A stretch of DNA of 64,000 nucleotides from an uncultured Clostridium sp. (lineage in GTDB: Bacteria; Bacillota; Clostridia; TANB77; CAG-508). Of the stretch, positions 35,428 through 44,297 are shown in pieces; positions within the stretch are counted from its first letter, which is position 1; every line of letters starts with the position of its first letter. The stretch is taken from NCBI GenBank assembly GCA_900551615.1, contig URWN01000005.1:9848-73847 (forward strand). Direction: 5' to 3'. The notes under the pieces are model-generated. The model did not search any database, had not been told where the DNA came from, and saw nothing but the letters and a program-made list of their open reading frames with translations. The position numbers and the translations under genes are program-made.

Positions 35428-36113
35428 GCATAAATTCTATTATGGGAATTCCCAGACCCTTTGCTAAAAAAAGTTTTAATAAAATTATTAAAAAATATGA
35501 TATCACCCATTTTTTCTGGATGCCATTGAACAGCAATAATATTTCCATTTTCTATTGCCTCAATTGTTCCATCTTCAGCAATTGCAGATGCTATAAAATT
35601 ATTTGCTAATTTTTTAATAGATTGTTTATGAAATGAATTTACTTCAATACATTCTTCTATATTGTATGTATTACTTAAAAAAGTTTGTTTTTTTATTTTT
35701 ATTGTATGTAATGCATCTTTCAAATTATGATTTTCTATTTTTTGGTTTAAGCTACCTCCAAAACAAACATTTATAGATTGAAGTCCTCCACAAATTCCTA
35801 AAATTGGTTTATTTGCACTTGAAAATAATTCAATTGCTGCTTTATCTAATTTAAATTCATCAATATCATAATTTTTTTCTGGAATGGGTTCTTCATTATA
35901 ATAATGTGGTGGAATATCGATACAACTTCCTGTTACAATAAGTCCATCGCATATCTCACATACTTTTTCTAAATTTTTATCTGAAACAATTGGAAATAAT
36001 AATATATTTAACTTGTCAAATATATCTTTATAATGTTTAGTTAAATAATATCTGTAGTTAAAAGGTTCTTCTTCCTTTACATTTTCAAATCTCTCAATTA
36101 TTGCTAATATCAT
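35418..36113 (-). CDS. Class I glutamine amidotransferase (peptidase C26 type)
   Basis: 231 residues. The catalytic Cys is in LGICGGLQ near residue 101 and the His/Glu pair in QWHPE near 195, as in gamma-glutamyl-gamma-aminobutyrate hydrolase (PuuD-like) proteins. It would hydrolyse a gamma-glutamyl amide in the cytoplasm. A close paralogue lies at 37771-38442. The last 13 residues (GSGNSHNRIYAGV) have no counterpart there and come from the inverted repeat region, so the native stop seems to have been lost at a junction. It overlaps the nucleotidase gene by 20 bases. Confidence 0.85.
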   Translation of the reverse strand: MILAIIERFENVKEEEPFNYRYYLTKHYKDIFDKLNILLFPIVSDKNLEKVCEICDGLIVTGSCIDIPPHYYNEEPIPEKNYDIDEFKLDKAAIELFSSANKPILGICGGLQSINVCFGGSLNQKIENHNLKDALHTIKIKKQTFLSNTYNIEECIEVNSFHKQSIKKLANNFIASAIAEDGTIEAIENGNIIAVQWHPEKMGDIIFFNNFIKTFFSKGSGNSHNRIYAGV

Positions 36114-36711
36114 TTTTATACTCCTTTATATTTCTAATTTTATAGTATATATCATACCAACTATATGCTCTTGTTATATTATCAAATTCAAAATTTCTAT
36201 TATATGGATAATCAAATATTATTATATTAGTTTTGCCAATTAATTTTCTTAAATTATTTGGATCATCTTCAATCATAATATCTATACAATTATTTTGGCA
36301 ATATTCCCCTTTGTTTTTTACATCAAAAACAATTTTATCATAATAAATATTATTATCCTTTAACCATTTTTTTGTAATACTTTCTACTTCTTTCTTTAGA
36401 GAATTAGAAAACCATTCATCATTATTTCTTCTGGCTGTAATTATATATATTTCGTTACCTTCATTTTTAAGTTTTTTTATAACTTCAGCTGAGTGTTTCT
36501 TTGCTGGTAATGTAATAACTAAATCTTTTCTATATTTATTCCAAAATTTATGTGCTATATCTTCTCCCCATAAAAACATATCTGTAGTATCTATTACATT
36601 TATATTTTCTAATTTATATTTACCTAATTCATTGCAAAATTTAGTTCCATAATCTATACAAAAATTATACTGTGAATTTAAAACACCATCAATATCTATT
36701 CCTATTTTCAT
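36094..36711 (-). CDS. 5'(3')-deoxyribonucleotidase-like HAD protein
   Basis: 205 residues. The DIDGV motif at residues 5-9 supplies the nucleophile and acid; TARR near residue 93 and IEDDP near 148 complete the NT5C-type HAD site. The same domain forms the N-terminus of the fusion at 8945-10381. Its end overlaps the amidotransferase start by 20 bases, so the two are co-translated. Expected activity is dephosphorylation of a nucleoside monophosphate or similar compound. Confidence 0.8.
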   Translation of the reverse strand: MKIGIDIDGVLNSQYNFCIDYGTKFCNELGKYKLENINVIDTTDMFLWGEDIAHKFWNKYRKDLVITLPAKKHSAEVIKKLKNEGNEIYIITARRNNDEWFSNSLKKEVESITKKWLKDNNIYYDKIVFDVKNKGEYCQNNCIDIMIEDDPNNLRKLIGKTNIIIFDYPYNRNFEFDNITRAYSWYDIYYKIRNIKEYKNDISNN

Positions 36712-36779
36712 TTATTCCTCCAAAAGTTATAATCTAATAAAAATTATACTATAAAATAATAAAACTTTCAATACTCTCA

Positions 36780-36808
36780 TTGAAATTTAATAATAATTCA
36801 TATATAAT
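36780..36808 (+). promoter_or_regulatory. Strong sigma-A promoter of the leader-peptide locus
   Basis: TTGAAA (36780-36785), 17 bases, TATAAT (36803-36808). It reads into the leader ORF at 36829. Confidence 0.75.
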
Positions 36809-36828
36809 ATTTTTAGAAAGAGGGCGTT

Positions 36829-36885
36829 ATGGTTCGTAAGCTGTTGCTTAACCGCTCCATAATGCGTTTTCGCCAAACTTCTTGA
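36829..36885 (+). CDS. Candidate regulatory leader peptide (18 aa)
   Basis: A short ORF begins with AAAGAGGG before ATG 36829 and encodes an 18-residue peptide rich in Arg and Leu, ending IMRFRQTS. The R-F-R triplet is the Arg-X-Arg pattern seen in macrolide- and ketolide-stalled leader peptides of resistance genes. The RNA around it can fold so that GGGCGTTATGG pairs with CCATAATGCG, covering the start. A terminator-like hairpin follows at 36947. The expected resistance gene is absent. Coding is inferred from context only. Confidence 0.5.
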   Translation: MVRKLLLNRSIMRFRQTS

Positions 36886-36946
36886 AAGTATTGCAACAAG
36901 TTAGTTTAAAGGAAATGAAAAGGTGAATATCATTTCACAAAATATA

Positions 36947-36976
36947 AGTCGATTTAGTCGGCTTATTTTTTGCTTT
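36947..36976 (+). terminator. Attenuator-like terminator
   Basis: ATAAGTCGA and TCGGCTTAT form a stem around a TTTAG loop, followed by TTTTTTG. It lies 60 bases after the leader peptide stop, the position of a transcription attenuator. An upstream GTGAATATCATTTCAC palindrome (36922-36937) could be part of an alternative fold. Confidence 0.6.
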
Positions 36977-36990
36977 TTAGAAATAAAATT

Positions 36991-37077
36991 ATGGAAATGG
37001 AAAAAGAAGAACAAAATCAAGTTACATTGTATTTATTTAATTCTATAAATTCTAAAGTTTGCCAAGATAATACTTAG
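36991..37077 (+). other. Vestigial ORF after the attenuator (28 codons)
   Basis: An ATG at 36991 opens a 28-residue frame starting MEMEKEEQNQV and ending CQDNT with TAG. It lies exactly where the regulated gene should begin after the attenuator, but it is too short for an enzyme and is not recognised. It is best read as the surviving start of a deleted gene. Its ribosome site is weak. Confidence 0.35.
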
Positions 37078-37097
37078 ATTCAATATCTAAAAGAGTA

Positions 37098-37127
37098 AAA
37101 TCGGTGCAGTTATAAACTACACCGATT
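37098..37127 (-). terminator. Terminator of the frameshifted gene
   Basis: On the minus strand AATCGGTGTAGTT pairs with AACTGCACCGATT (one mismatch), followed by TTTT. It lies 8 bases after the stop at 37135. Confidence 0.8.
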
Positions 37128-37134
37128 GCTCGTA

Positions 37135-37565
37135 TCACATTTTTGCTCCGTACAATCTCACGGTTGAAACATGATAGCCATTGTCGAACGCAATAGATGT
37201 GAAACTGTCTTTGTGAAAATCATCCGCAGTTTGAGGTTTTTCAATGATTTCAAATGCTTTGACAAAATAAAGATTATGTTCATTAATTTGGGAAAGAACT
37301 TCACTGACACTTGGTTTAAAAAATCCATAGTATGAGTAGCTGTGCAAACAAAATCTCGACCTTCCAAAACCTCAAGCTCGTCTTTACCCACTTCTTCTCT
37401 CACATCTTCTTCATAATTCCACAGATAGCTGATGTCACTAAGTTCTTCGAGAGTATATTCTCGAAAATAGTGCAATTTGCCATTCACCGTGATAACTGGC
37501 TTAATCTGTTTGTACCGTTTCATCATCTCCTCATCAGAGATTTTAGGAATTGATACTTCAAACAT
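37135..37565 (-). pseudogene. Frameshifted accessory gene, unknown function
   Basis: Two overlapping frames give one protein of about 140 residues: the first (from ATG 37565, with AAGGAGG upstream) starts MFEVSIPKISDEEMM and reaches GRDFVC near 37352; the other continues with HSYSYYGFFKPS to the stop at 37135. A one- or two-base deletion near 37345-37355 explains the break. The base composition is visibly richer in G and C than its neighbours, and it resembles hypothetical proteins carried on Firmicutes mobile elements. No function is assigned. Confidence 0.7.
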
Positions 37566-37770
37566 TGTGATTACCTCCTTAAATTTTCTTGGAGATTAGA
37601 AACCTCCAAGTTGTTGACTTATTGGTTTCTAAAACAATACTGACATTTATATATTATCATAATTTACATAAATTTTCAACTTTTCTGAAAATTTTTTGAA
37701 ACTTACTAAAAAATATGTTATAAAAGTATTGATAAATTAAGTTTGTAAGTTGTTATTTATATAAAATTTT

Positions 37771-38442
37771 CTATTTTTTACTTATATATTCATTAATAAA
37801 TTTTTCAAAAAAATTTAAATCGTTCATTATTTCCGGATGCCACTGAACTCCAATCAGATTACCTTTTTCGATTCCTTCAATATATCCATCAGAACTAACG
37901 GCTGATACAGAAAAATTTGGAGCTAAATCTTTAATTGCTTGATGGTGATAAGAATTAACAGTTATACTTTCCCTATTATAAACTTTATATAAAAAAGAGT
38001 TTTTTTCAATTCTTACTGTATGCATTGTATTTGTGCTTGTTTTTTCAGTGAGATAGTGATTTGGAATATTTTGGTATAATGTTCCTCCAAAAATAACATT
38101 TAGTTCCTGAATACCTGCACAAATACCTAGTATTGGTTTTTCTACTTTACTAAATAAGGTAACAGCTTTTTTTACTAATGGAAATTCATCAATCTTATAT
38201 TCAATATTAGAATCAGGTTGTTCTCCATAATAAGCAGGATATATATTATTTGGACCACCTGTTATCAATAATGCATCACAATAATCAACGATTTGTTCCA
38301 TATTATTTTCAGACAGTATAGGAATTAACAATATTCCAAGTTTCATTAAACACTCAATATAATAGTTCTTTATAAATATTTCTTTTCTTAAATTATTATT
38401 TGTTTCATAATATCTACTTCTAGCAATAATAGCCATTTTCAT
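37771..38442 (-). CDS. Class I glutamine amidotransferase (peptidase C26 type)
   Basis: 223 residues, a paralogue of 35418-36113. The nucleophile Cys is in LGICAGIQ near residue 107, and QWHPE with the catalytic His and Glu is near 202. Its end (KFINEYISKK) shows the normal C-terminus that the other copy lacks. No nucleotidase gene accompanies it. About 200 bases of A/T-rich DNA with no gene separate it from the frameshifted gene to its left. Confidence 0.87.
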   Translation of the reverse strand: MKMAIIARSRYYETNNNLRKEIFIKNYYIECLMKLGILLIPILSENNMEQIVDYCDALLITGGPNNIYPAYYGEQPDSNIEYKIDEFPLVKKAVTLFSKVEKPILGICAGIQELNVIFGGTLYQNIPNHYLTEKTSTNTMHTVRIEKNSFLYKVYNRESITVNSYHHQAIKDLAPNFSVSAVSSDGYIEGIEKGNLIGVQWHPEIMNDLNFFEKFINEYISKK

Positions 38443-38591
38443 AGCATTTTCCCCCTTGTTTTTATATTTTAATAATTCATTTTATAATTTCTTAAATAAC
38501 TTTATTGTTAAACATAATATAAGGTATTATAAATCCTAAAATCATAAATGCTATAGAAGATAGTAATAATATACTAAAATAATTAGTATTA

Positions 38592-39980
38592 TTACATTTG
38601 CATATTTTTTAATCTTATCAACTCTTCCTTTGCCTCAACTAATTCATCAGAAACATCCTCTAATAATTCAACAGCCATATTAATATCCTGTTTTACACCA
38701 ATTTCCAAATTTCCACATTCATAAAAATACTTAGCCAAATTATATTTAGACCAAGGGCACAAAATAAATTTAGGACTTTCACTTGATACAGTATAATACT
38801 CAAATGCCTTCTTTAAATCCTTTTTACCTACAACACCCTTCCTATAAAAATCCCCTATTTTATTTGCAGCCCAACTTTCACCTGAATCAGCTGAAACAAG
38901 ATAATAGTCAAATGCCTTTTTATAATCCTTTTCATCTTCACATATCTTACCTAAATTATTATAAGCATAAATATTTCCCAAAGATTTAGCCTTTTTAAAC
39001 ATTTCAATAGCCTTATCCCTATTCTTTTTAATATGTGGCATATTACCATTTAATATAATTAATCCAAAGCTATTAAATGCATTAGAACATTTAAGTTTTC
39101 TCGCTTTATTAAAATACTTGAAAGCTAAATATAAATCTCTTTTTGATTTATTTCCAATATATCCTTCATAATATAAATATCCTATTGCCCAATTAGCTAC
39201 AGGATGATTATGTTCGGCAGCAATTTTATAATATTTATATGCTTCTTCATATCTTTTTTTACCTGTAATTATTCCATAAAATTCCATTGATGCAATTTCA
39301 AAACAAGCAAAAGGATTATCTTTTTTTGCTAATTCTTTAATACCTCTTATTGACAAAATTCCTGAATTTAATTGAATATCAATAAATTCTTGAATATCAT
39401 TAAAAGAAATATTTGTATCATATATACTTTTTTCAACAATATCATTTAACTGCTCATTAATATATATTGGTTGTTTTTTATCTAATATGACATAAAATAA
39501 AACTTGAGCCATAAAATCATATAAATTATTTTCTTCTAAATTTTTATACAATTCGTTTGATAATCTTATACTTACATCTGAATCATTTTTACTTATATTA
39601 TATAGTCTATTACATATATGTTTCAATTTGAAATTTTCATTTATCTGATCAATAGTAATATTATCAGCCTTAATTTCTTTACCTTCAATTAATTCTAATA
39701 TTTTTCCAACAGCTGCGGTTAAAACATTTTTATCTTGCTCAAATATGTTTTCAATTTCTTTAAAATAACTTCTATATTTAGGGTTTATTGCTCTAAAACC
39801 TGTACAATAATTATTAACAGTACTATCTGCGATATTATACGTATTAAATATTATTGCAAATAAATCAGATTGCAAAAACATATTAGTGTTATTTGCTTCT
39901 TCCTTTATAATCCTAAATACATTTCCTAAAGAAAGATAATTATCATTTATATTTAATCTTATAAATTTTCTTTGTAACAT
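38592..39980 (-). CDS. Sel1-repeat (TPR-like) protein
   Basis: 462 residues from the ATG at 39980, which follows AAGGAG at proper distance; a GTG three codons earlier is less likely. Residues 215-440 contain five to six Sel1-type repeats of about 36 residues (for example YKYYKIAAEHNHPVANWAIGYLYYEG), forming an alpha-solenoid for protein binding. Residues 1-120 form a helical domain not recognised by family, with a helix-turn-helix-like part near 50-70. No signal peptide is present, so it acts in the cytoplasm. Partners are unknown. Confidence 0.85.
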   Translation of the reverse strand: MLQRKFIRLNINDNYLSLGNVFRIIKEEANNTNMFLQSDLFAIIFNTYNIADSTVNNYCTGFRAINPKYRSYFKEIENIFEQDKNVLTAAVGKILELIEGKEIKADNITIDQINENFKLKHICNRLYNISKNDSDVSIRLSNELYKNLEENNLYDFMAQVLFYVILDKKQPIYINEQLNDIVEKSIYDTNISFNDIQEFIDIQLNSGILSIRGIKELAKKDNPFACFEIASMEFYGIITGKKRYEEAYKYYKIAAEHNHPVANWAIGYLYYEGYIGNKSKRDLYLAFKYFNKARKLKCSNAFNSFGLIILNGNMPHIKKNRDKAIEMFKKAKSLGNIYAYNNLGKICEDEKDYKKAFDYYLVSADSGESWAANKIGDFYRKGVVGKKDLKKAFEYYTVSSESPKFILCPWSKYNLAKYFYECGNLEIGVKQDINMAVELLEDVSDELVEAKEELIRLKNMQM

Positions 39981-40132
39981 AAAAATCACTCCTTAATAAT
40001 TATACTACCAAAAGAACTTTCAGTCAATTTTATTTGTGAATTTGACGTGAATTATGTTTTTTTGTGTGAATTTATGTGAGTTGTTTTTTATATAATAAAA
40101 ATATAAAATGTTATAGAAAAAATTTTAGGAGT

Positions 40133-40915
40133 GTGATTTCAATAAAAACAATTATAAATAATTTAAATATAAACTACATAAAAAAAGGAAATGGAAAAGC
40201 TGTTTTGATTCTTCCTGGTTGGGGTACAAATATTAATACTTACATGCCAATTATCAACTCTCTTTCTACCTACCACACTGTATATTGTTTAGATATGCCT
40301 GGTTTTGGAGAATCTGAAGAACCTAATACTAGCTGGAATTTGGATGATTATGTAACATTTGTTATTGATTTTATAAAAAGTCAAAATATAAATGAACTAT
40401 CTTTAATAGGGCATTCTAACGGTGGAAGAATTATAATAAAACTTATGAATGAAAAAAATTTAAGTTTTAAAGTAAACAAAATAATTTTAATTGGAAGTGC
40501 TGGAATAGTTCATGAAAAAACTTTATATCAAAATTCAAAAGTGAAATTAGCCAAAATTGGTAAAAATATTTTAGAGTTAAAACCTATCAAAAAAATTTTT
40601 CCAAATTTAATTACGAAATTAAAAAATAATTTTGGTTCAGAAGATTACAAAAATGCAAGTCCAATAATGAAAGAAACTTTAGTACAGTTAATAAATTATG
40701 ATTTACGAGAATTTTTACCAAATATAAATGTCCCTACTCTATTAATATGGGGTTCTAATGATACAGCCACACCTATATCTGATGGAGAACTTATGGAAAA
40801 GCTTATACCAGATGCAGGCCTAATAAGAATAGAAAATTGTTCTCATTATGTATTTTTAGAACAACCTGGATACGTAAATAAAATAATAAATACATTTCTT
40901 GATGGAGGTAACTAA
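40133..40915 (+). CDS. Alpha/beta hydrolase
   Basis: About 260 residues. The oxyanion region LPGWGTN is near residue 29, the nucleophile elbow GHSNGG near 103, the acid in WGSNDTATP near 213 and the His in CSHYVFLEQP near 240. The start is uncertain: AGGAG ends at 40131, too close to GTG 40133; an ATA at 40142 or an upstream GTG at 40076 are alternatives. The stop overlaps the MurF-like start (TAATG), so all three genes form one operon. The substrate is unknown; position suggests a cell-wall role. Confidence 0.8.
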   Translation: MISIKTIINNLNINYIKKGNGKAVLILPGWGTNINTYMPIINSLSTYHTVYCLDMPGFGESEEPNTSWNLDDYVTFVIDFIKSQNINELSLIGHSNGGRIIIKLMNEKNLSFKVNKIILIGSAGIVHEKTLYQNSKVKLAKIGKNILELKPIKKIFPNLITKLKNNFGSEDYKNASPIMKETLVQLINYDLREFLPNINVPTLLIWGSNDTATPISDGELMEKLIPDAGLIRIENCSHYVFLEQPGYVNKIINTFLDGGN

Positions 40916-42462
40916 TGGAACAAATTATTATTACAGAATATATAATAAATTTAGTTGTTTTGCTAGTATTTCATATGCATATGTTTCAACTAAATTCCTA
41001 TTTCTTTAAAAAGCAATTGCATTGGATAAAAAATAATTATAAAAAGATTGTCTTGCAAATTTTATTAATAGCATTTCCAACACTGCTATTAACATTTAAT
41101 AATGTTACAACTTCTATAATCGCTATAATATTTTTAGCTTTATCGATTTTTTATAATATACCTAAAAAGAAAGCAAAAATTCCTTTTAAATTTACAAACA
41201 GAGTTAAAAGAATGTTTATAACAGAAATATTATTGATTTTGCTTATATTTATAACTGCAAATAGTACAAATCTAATTTTTATAAAACTTTGCATTTTAAA
41301 TATCTTATCCCCTATCATAGCTCTTATAGCAAATTTTATAAATTCTCCTATTGAACTATTAGGAAAAAGATACTATATCAATCAAGCAAAAAAAATATTA
41401 AAAGATATGCCTAATTTATTAGTCATCGGTGTTACAGGAAGTTATGGAAAAACAAGTGTTAAAAATTTTTTAGCAAATACTTTATCTTCCAAATATGAAG
41501 TATTGGTAACTCCAAAAAATTATAATACCACTATGGGTGTTGTAAAAACAATAAGAGAAAATTTAAAACCATTTCATCAAATTTTTATATGTGAAATGGG
41601 AGCTACACATATTGGTGATATAAAAGAAATTTGCGATATAGTAGAACCTAAAATTGGAATTATTACAGCAATAGGTCCTCAACATTTAGAAAGTTTTAAA
41701 TCTATTGATAATATAATAAAAACAAAATTTGAGTTAATGGATAGTGTTACAAAAAATAATGGTATTACATTTTTGAATTATAATAATAAATATATTGCAA
41801 AACAAGATTTAAATAAAAATATTTTAACATATGGTGTTGATAATAAAAATTTAGACTATAACAGTTTTAATTTAACCTCATCTTCTAGAGGACTTTCATT
41901 TACATTATCATCTAATAAATCAAAAGAAAAATTGGAATTTAAAACAAAACTTATCGGAAAACACAATGTTATAAATCTAACTGGTGCAATAGGTGTTTCA
42001 AATTATTTAGGTATTCCATTAAATAAAATTGTAAACTCTGTACGAGAAATTAAAAACGTAGAACATAGATTAGAATTAATCCCTCATGGAAACTTAAATA
42101 TAATTGATGATTCTTATAATTCTAACCCTATAAGCTCTAAATCAGCATTAGATACTTTGGCAGAATTTGAAGGAACAAAAATAATCGTTACTCCTGGATT
42201 AATAGAACTAGGTAAAGATGAAGAAAAATATAATTTTGAACTTGGTAAATACATGGTAAATATATGTGATTATATATTTTTAGTAAATAGTAAATCATCA
42301 AAATATATTTTAGAAGGTATTAATTCTATGAATTTTAATGAAGATAAAATCTTTATTGTAAATACCTCTCAAGAAGCTATGCAACATATATCTCAATTAA
42401 CTATTAATAATAAGGTAACTGTTTTGCTAGAAAATGATTTACCTGATAATTATAATATATAG
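40915..42462 (+). CDS. Membrane-anchored MurF-like Mur ligase
   Basis: 515 residues. Residues 1-140 hold four membrane helices, absent from ordinary MurF. The Mur ligase part has the P-loop GVTGSYGKTS at 172-181, a CEMGATHIGDI motif near 230 and the C-terminal domain with DDSYNSNP near 400. MurF joins D-Ala-D-Ala to UDP-MurNAc-tripeptide. The anchored form next to a Ddl suggests a dedicated dipeptide-adding module at the membrane, possibly a second set beside the normal murF and ddl genes. Confidence 0.87.
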   Translation: MEQIIITEYIINLVVLLVFHMHMFQLNSYFFKKQLHWIKNNYKKIVLQILLIAFPTLLLTFNNVTTSIIAIIFLALSIFYNIPKKKAKIPFKFTNRVKRMFITEILLILLIFITANSTNLIFIKLCILNILSPIIALIANFINSPIELLGKRYYINQAKKILKDMPNLLVIGVTGSYGKTSVKNFLANTLSSKYEVLVTPKNYNTTMGVVKTIRENLKPFHQIFICEMGATHIGDIKEICDIVEPKIGIITAIGPQHLESFKSIDNIIKTKFELMDSVTKNNGITFLNYNNKYIAKQDLNKNILTYGVDNKNLDYNSFNLTSSSRGLSFTLSSNKSKEKLEFKTKLIGKHNVINLTGAIGVSNYLGIPLNKIVNSVREIKNVEHRLELIPHGNLNIIDDSYNSNPISSKSALDTLAEFEGTKIIVTPGLIELGKDEEKYNFELGKYMVNICDYIFLVNSKSSKYILEGINSMNFNEDKIFIVNTSQEAMQHISQLTINNKVTVLLENDLPDNYNI

Positions 42463-42478
42463 AAAGGATTTGATAATT

Positions 42479-43675
42479 ATGAAAACTAAAATTGGTGTAT
42501 TTTTTGGAGGAAAAAGCGTAGAACATGAAGTGTCTATAATAACAGCACTTCAAGCTATTGAAAATATTGATAAAAATAAATATGATATTGTTCCTATATA
42601 CATATCAAAAGAAAATAAAATGTATTGTGGTAATTTTATAGGCGATATAAATCAATATAAAAATATTGATAATTTGCTTCATATTAGTTCACAAGTCACT
42701 TTAGCCCAAAGAGGTAATAAAGTTATTTTGTTAAAATGTAATAAAAAATTCTATGAAAGTAGTGTTTATGATTATATTGATATTGCCTTCCCTATCGTTC
42801 ATGGAACAAATGTTGAAGATGGAACTTTACAAGGATATTTAAAAATGTTTAATATTCCTTACGTTGGAAGTGATGTTATTTCTTCTGCTTGTGGAATGGA
42901 CAAATATGTATGCAAATGTATATTAAAAGATAATGATATTCCTATCTTAAATTGCAAATGTTTTACTTTAAAAGATTATAATGAAAGTGCAGAAAATATT
43001 ATTGATTCAGTTGAAAAAGAATTTGCTTATCCTGTTATTGTAAAACCTGTTAATTTAGGTTCTAGTGTAGGAATACAAATTGCGAAAAATAAAGAAGAAT
43101 TGATTGATTCTCTAGAAGATGCATTTTCATATTCAAGAAAAATACTTGTTGAAAAGGCAATTAAGAATCTAAAAGAAGTTAACTGCTCTGTAGTTGGAGA
43201 TTATGAATCTGCAGAAGCTTCAGAATGTGAAGAACCTATAAAAACTGATGAAATTTTAAGTTTTAATGATAAATATATATCTGGAAATAAAAAATTAGGT
43301 GGAACAAAATCAATGAATGCTGGAGTATTAAAACTACCTGCTGATATCAGCCCAGATGTAAAGCAAACGATTCAAAAACTTAGTATTAAAACTTTCAAAG
43401 TTTTAGGTTGTTCAGGTGTTATTCGTATAGATTTTATGATAGATAAAGATACTAACGCAATATATGTTAATGAAGTAAATACAATACCTGGCTCCCTATC
43501 ATTTCATTTATGGAAAGCTGCTAATTTAAATTATACAGATTTACTTGATAAACTTATTGATTTAAGTTTAAAGAGAAATCGTGAAGAAAAGAATTTAACT
43601 TTTTCTTTCGACAGCAATATTTTATCAGGAGTTTCACTAAATGGATTAAAGGGTACAAAAGGTATGAAAATCTAA
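42479..43675 (+). CDS. ddl: D-alanine-D-alanine ligase family protein
   Basis: 398 residues from the ATG at 42479; an in-frame ATG at 42434 inside the previous gene lacks support. The ATP-grasp signs are FFGGKSVEHEVSI at the start, a PVNLGSSVGI motif near residue 195, RIDFMID near 320 and NEVNTIPG near 335. The omega-loop region contains FNDKYISG rather than the EKY of vancomycin-type D-Ala-D-lactate ligases, so D-Ala-D-Ala is the expected product, though this has not been tested. It ends at a strong terminator. Confidence 0.9.
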   Translation: MKTKIGVFFGGKSVEHEVSIITALQAIENIDKNKYDIVPIYISKENKMYCGNFIGDINQYKNIDNLLHISSQVTLAQRGNKVILLKCNKKFYESSVYDYIDIAFPIVHGTNVEDGTLQGYLKMFNIPYVGSDVISSACGMDKYVCKCILKDNDIPILNCKCFTLKDYNESAENIIDSVEKEFAYPVIVKPVNLGSSVGIQIAKNKEELIDSLEDAFSYSRKILVEKAIKNLKEVNCSVVGDYESAEASECEEPIKTDEILSFNDKYISGNKKLGGTKSMNAGVLKLPADISPDVKQTIQKLSIKTFKVLGCSGVIRIDFMIDKDTNAIYVNEVNTIPGSLSFHLWKAANLNYTDLLDKLIDLSLKRNREEKNLTFSFDSNILSGVSLNGLKGTKGMKI

Positions 43676-43713
43676 AAAGGGATTATGGGGCCACCACCCC
43701 AAATCCCTTTTTT
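43674..43713. terminator. Bidirectional terminator
   Basis: AAAAAGGGATTATGGGG pairs with CCCCAAATCCCTTTTTT around CCACCA. T runs occur on both strands, so it serves both ddl (+) and the convergent 43715-44275 gene (-). The GGGATT arm recurs at other gene ends in the window. Confidence 0.9.
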
Positions 43714-43714
43714 G

Positions 43715-44275
43715 TTAATATAAAGCAATTGAATATCTCGTTATAGACATCACAAAATCAATCAAAATAATTACTAAAAAGACATTCAATAAAATAACTT
43801 GAACCTTATGTGGAATTTTAATTGTAAGCTTTTCTAACTGTTTTTTCAAAAAAGGATGAATTTTTTCTACAAAAATAGTTCCAATTATTCCCCATGCAAT
43901 TGAATATGCAAGGCTTATTCTTCCTTGAAAATTAAATGGTTCACCTGTATAATCCCACCATCTTAAGCCAAATAAGCTCTCAAGTACAACAGATACTACG
44001 TATTCAAATATTGTAAATGCTATCATTGAAATAAAAAATTTACCTGCAGTATTTGTTTTTATTTTTTTCAAGCTTTCTATTAAAATTATTGCTCCAAATC
44101 CATATATTGGACACACAGGTCCATATAAGAATCCTCTTTTATTAAATACTCCTAATGTTAACACACAAAAGATAGTTTCTAATATCCATCCCAAAAATGA
44201 ATATGTAAAAAAATATAATAATAATTTTTGTTTTTCTGTTAATTGATTTGTTTCAATTAATTTTTCTTTTTCCAT
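43715..44275 (-). CDS. Putative ABC-transporter type IV (CmpB-like) membrane protein
   Basis: 186 residues from the ATG at 44275 (AAGGGG seven bases upstream), with five to six membrane helices. The motifs SFLGWILETIFC near residue 22, RGFLYGPVCPIYGFG near 42 and WWDYTG near 108 are the hallmark of the PF06541 family, of unknown function despite the name. It is the last gene of the ileS-side group, about 55 bases after the ileS stop with a hairpin between. Confidence 0.87.
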   Translation of the reverse strand: MEKEKLIETNQLTEKQKLLLYFFTYSFLGWILETIFCVLTLGVFNKRGFLYGPVCPIYGFGAIILIESLKKIKTNTAGKFFISMIAFTIFEYVVSVVLESLFGLRWWDYTGEPFNFQGRISLAYSIAWGIIGTIFVEKIHPFLKKQLEKLTIKIPHKVQVILLNVFLVIILIDFVMSITRYSIALY

Positions 44276-44297
44276 ATATATCCCCTTAAAATTTTGC

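Noticed and set aside
32640..35460. Direct repeat of the tRNA 3' end as attachment site
   Set aside because: No second copy of the tRNA end was found downstream in the island.
42479..43675. Vancomycin-type D-Ala-D-lactate or D-Ala-D-Ser ligase
   Set aside because: The omega-loop region has FNDKY and no van partner genes are present.
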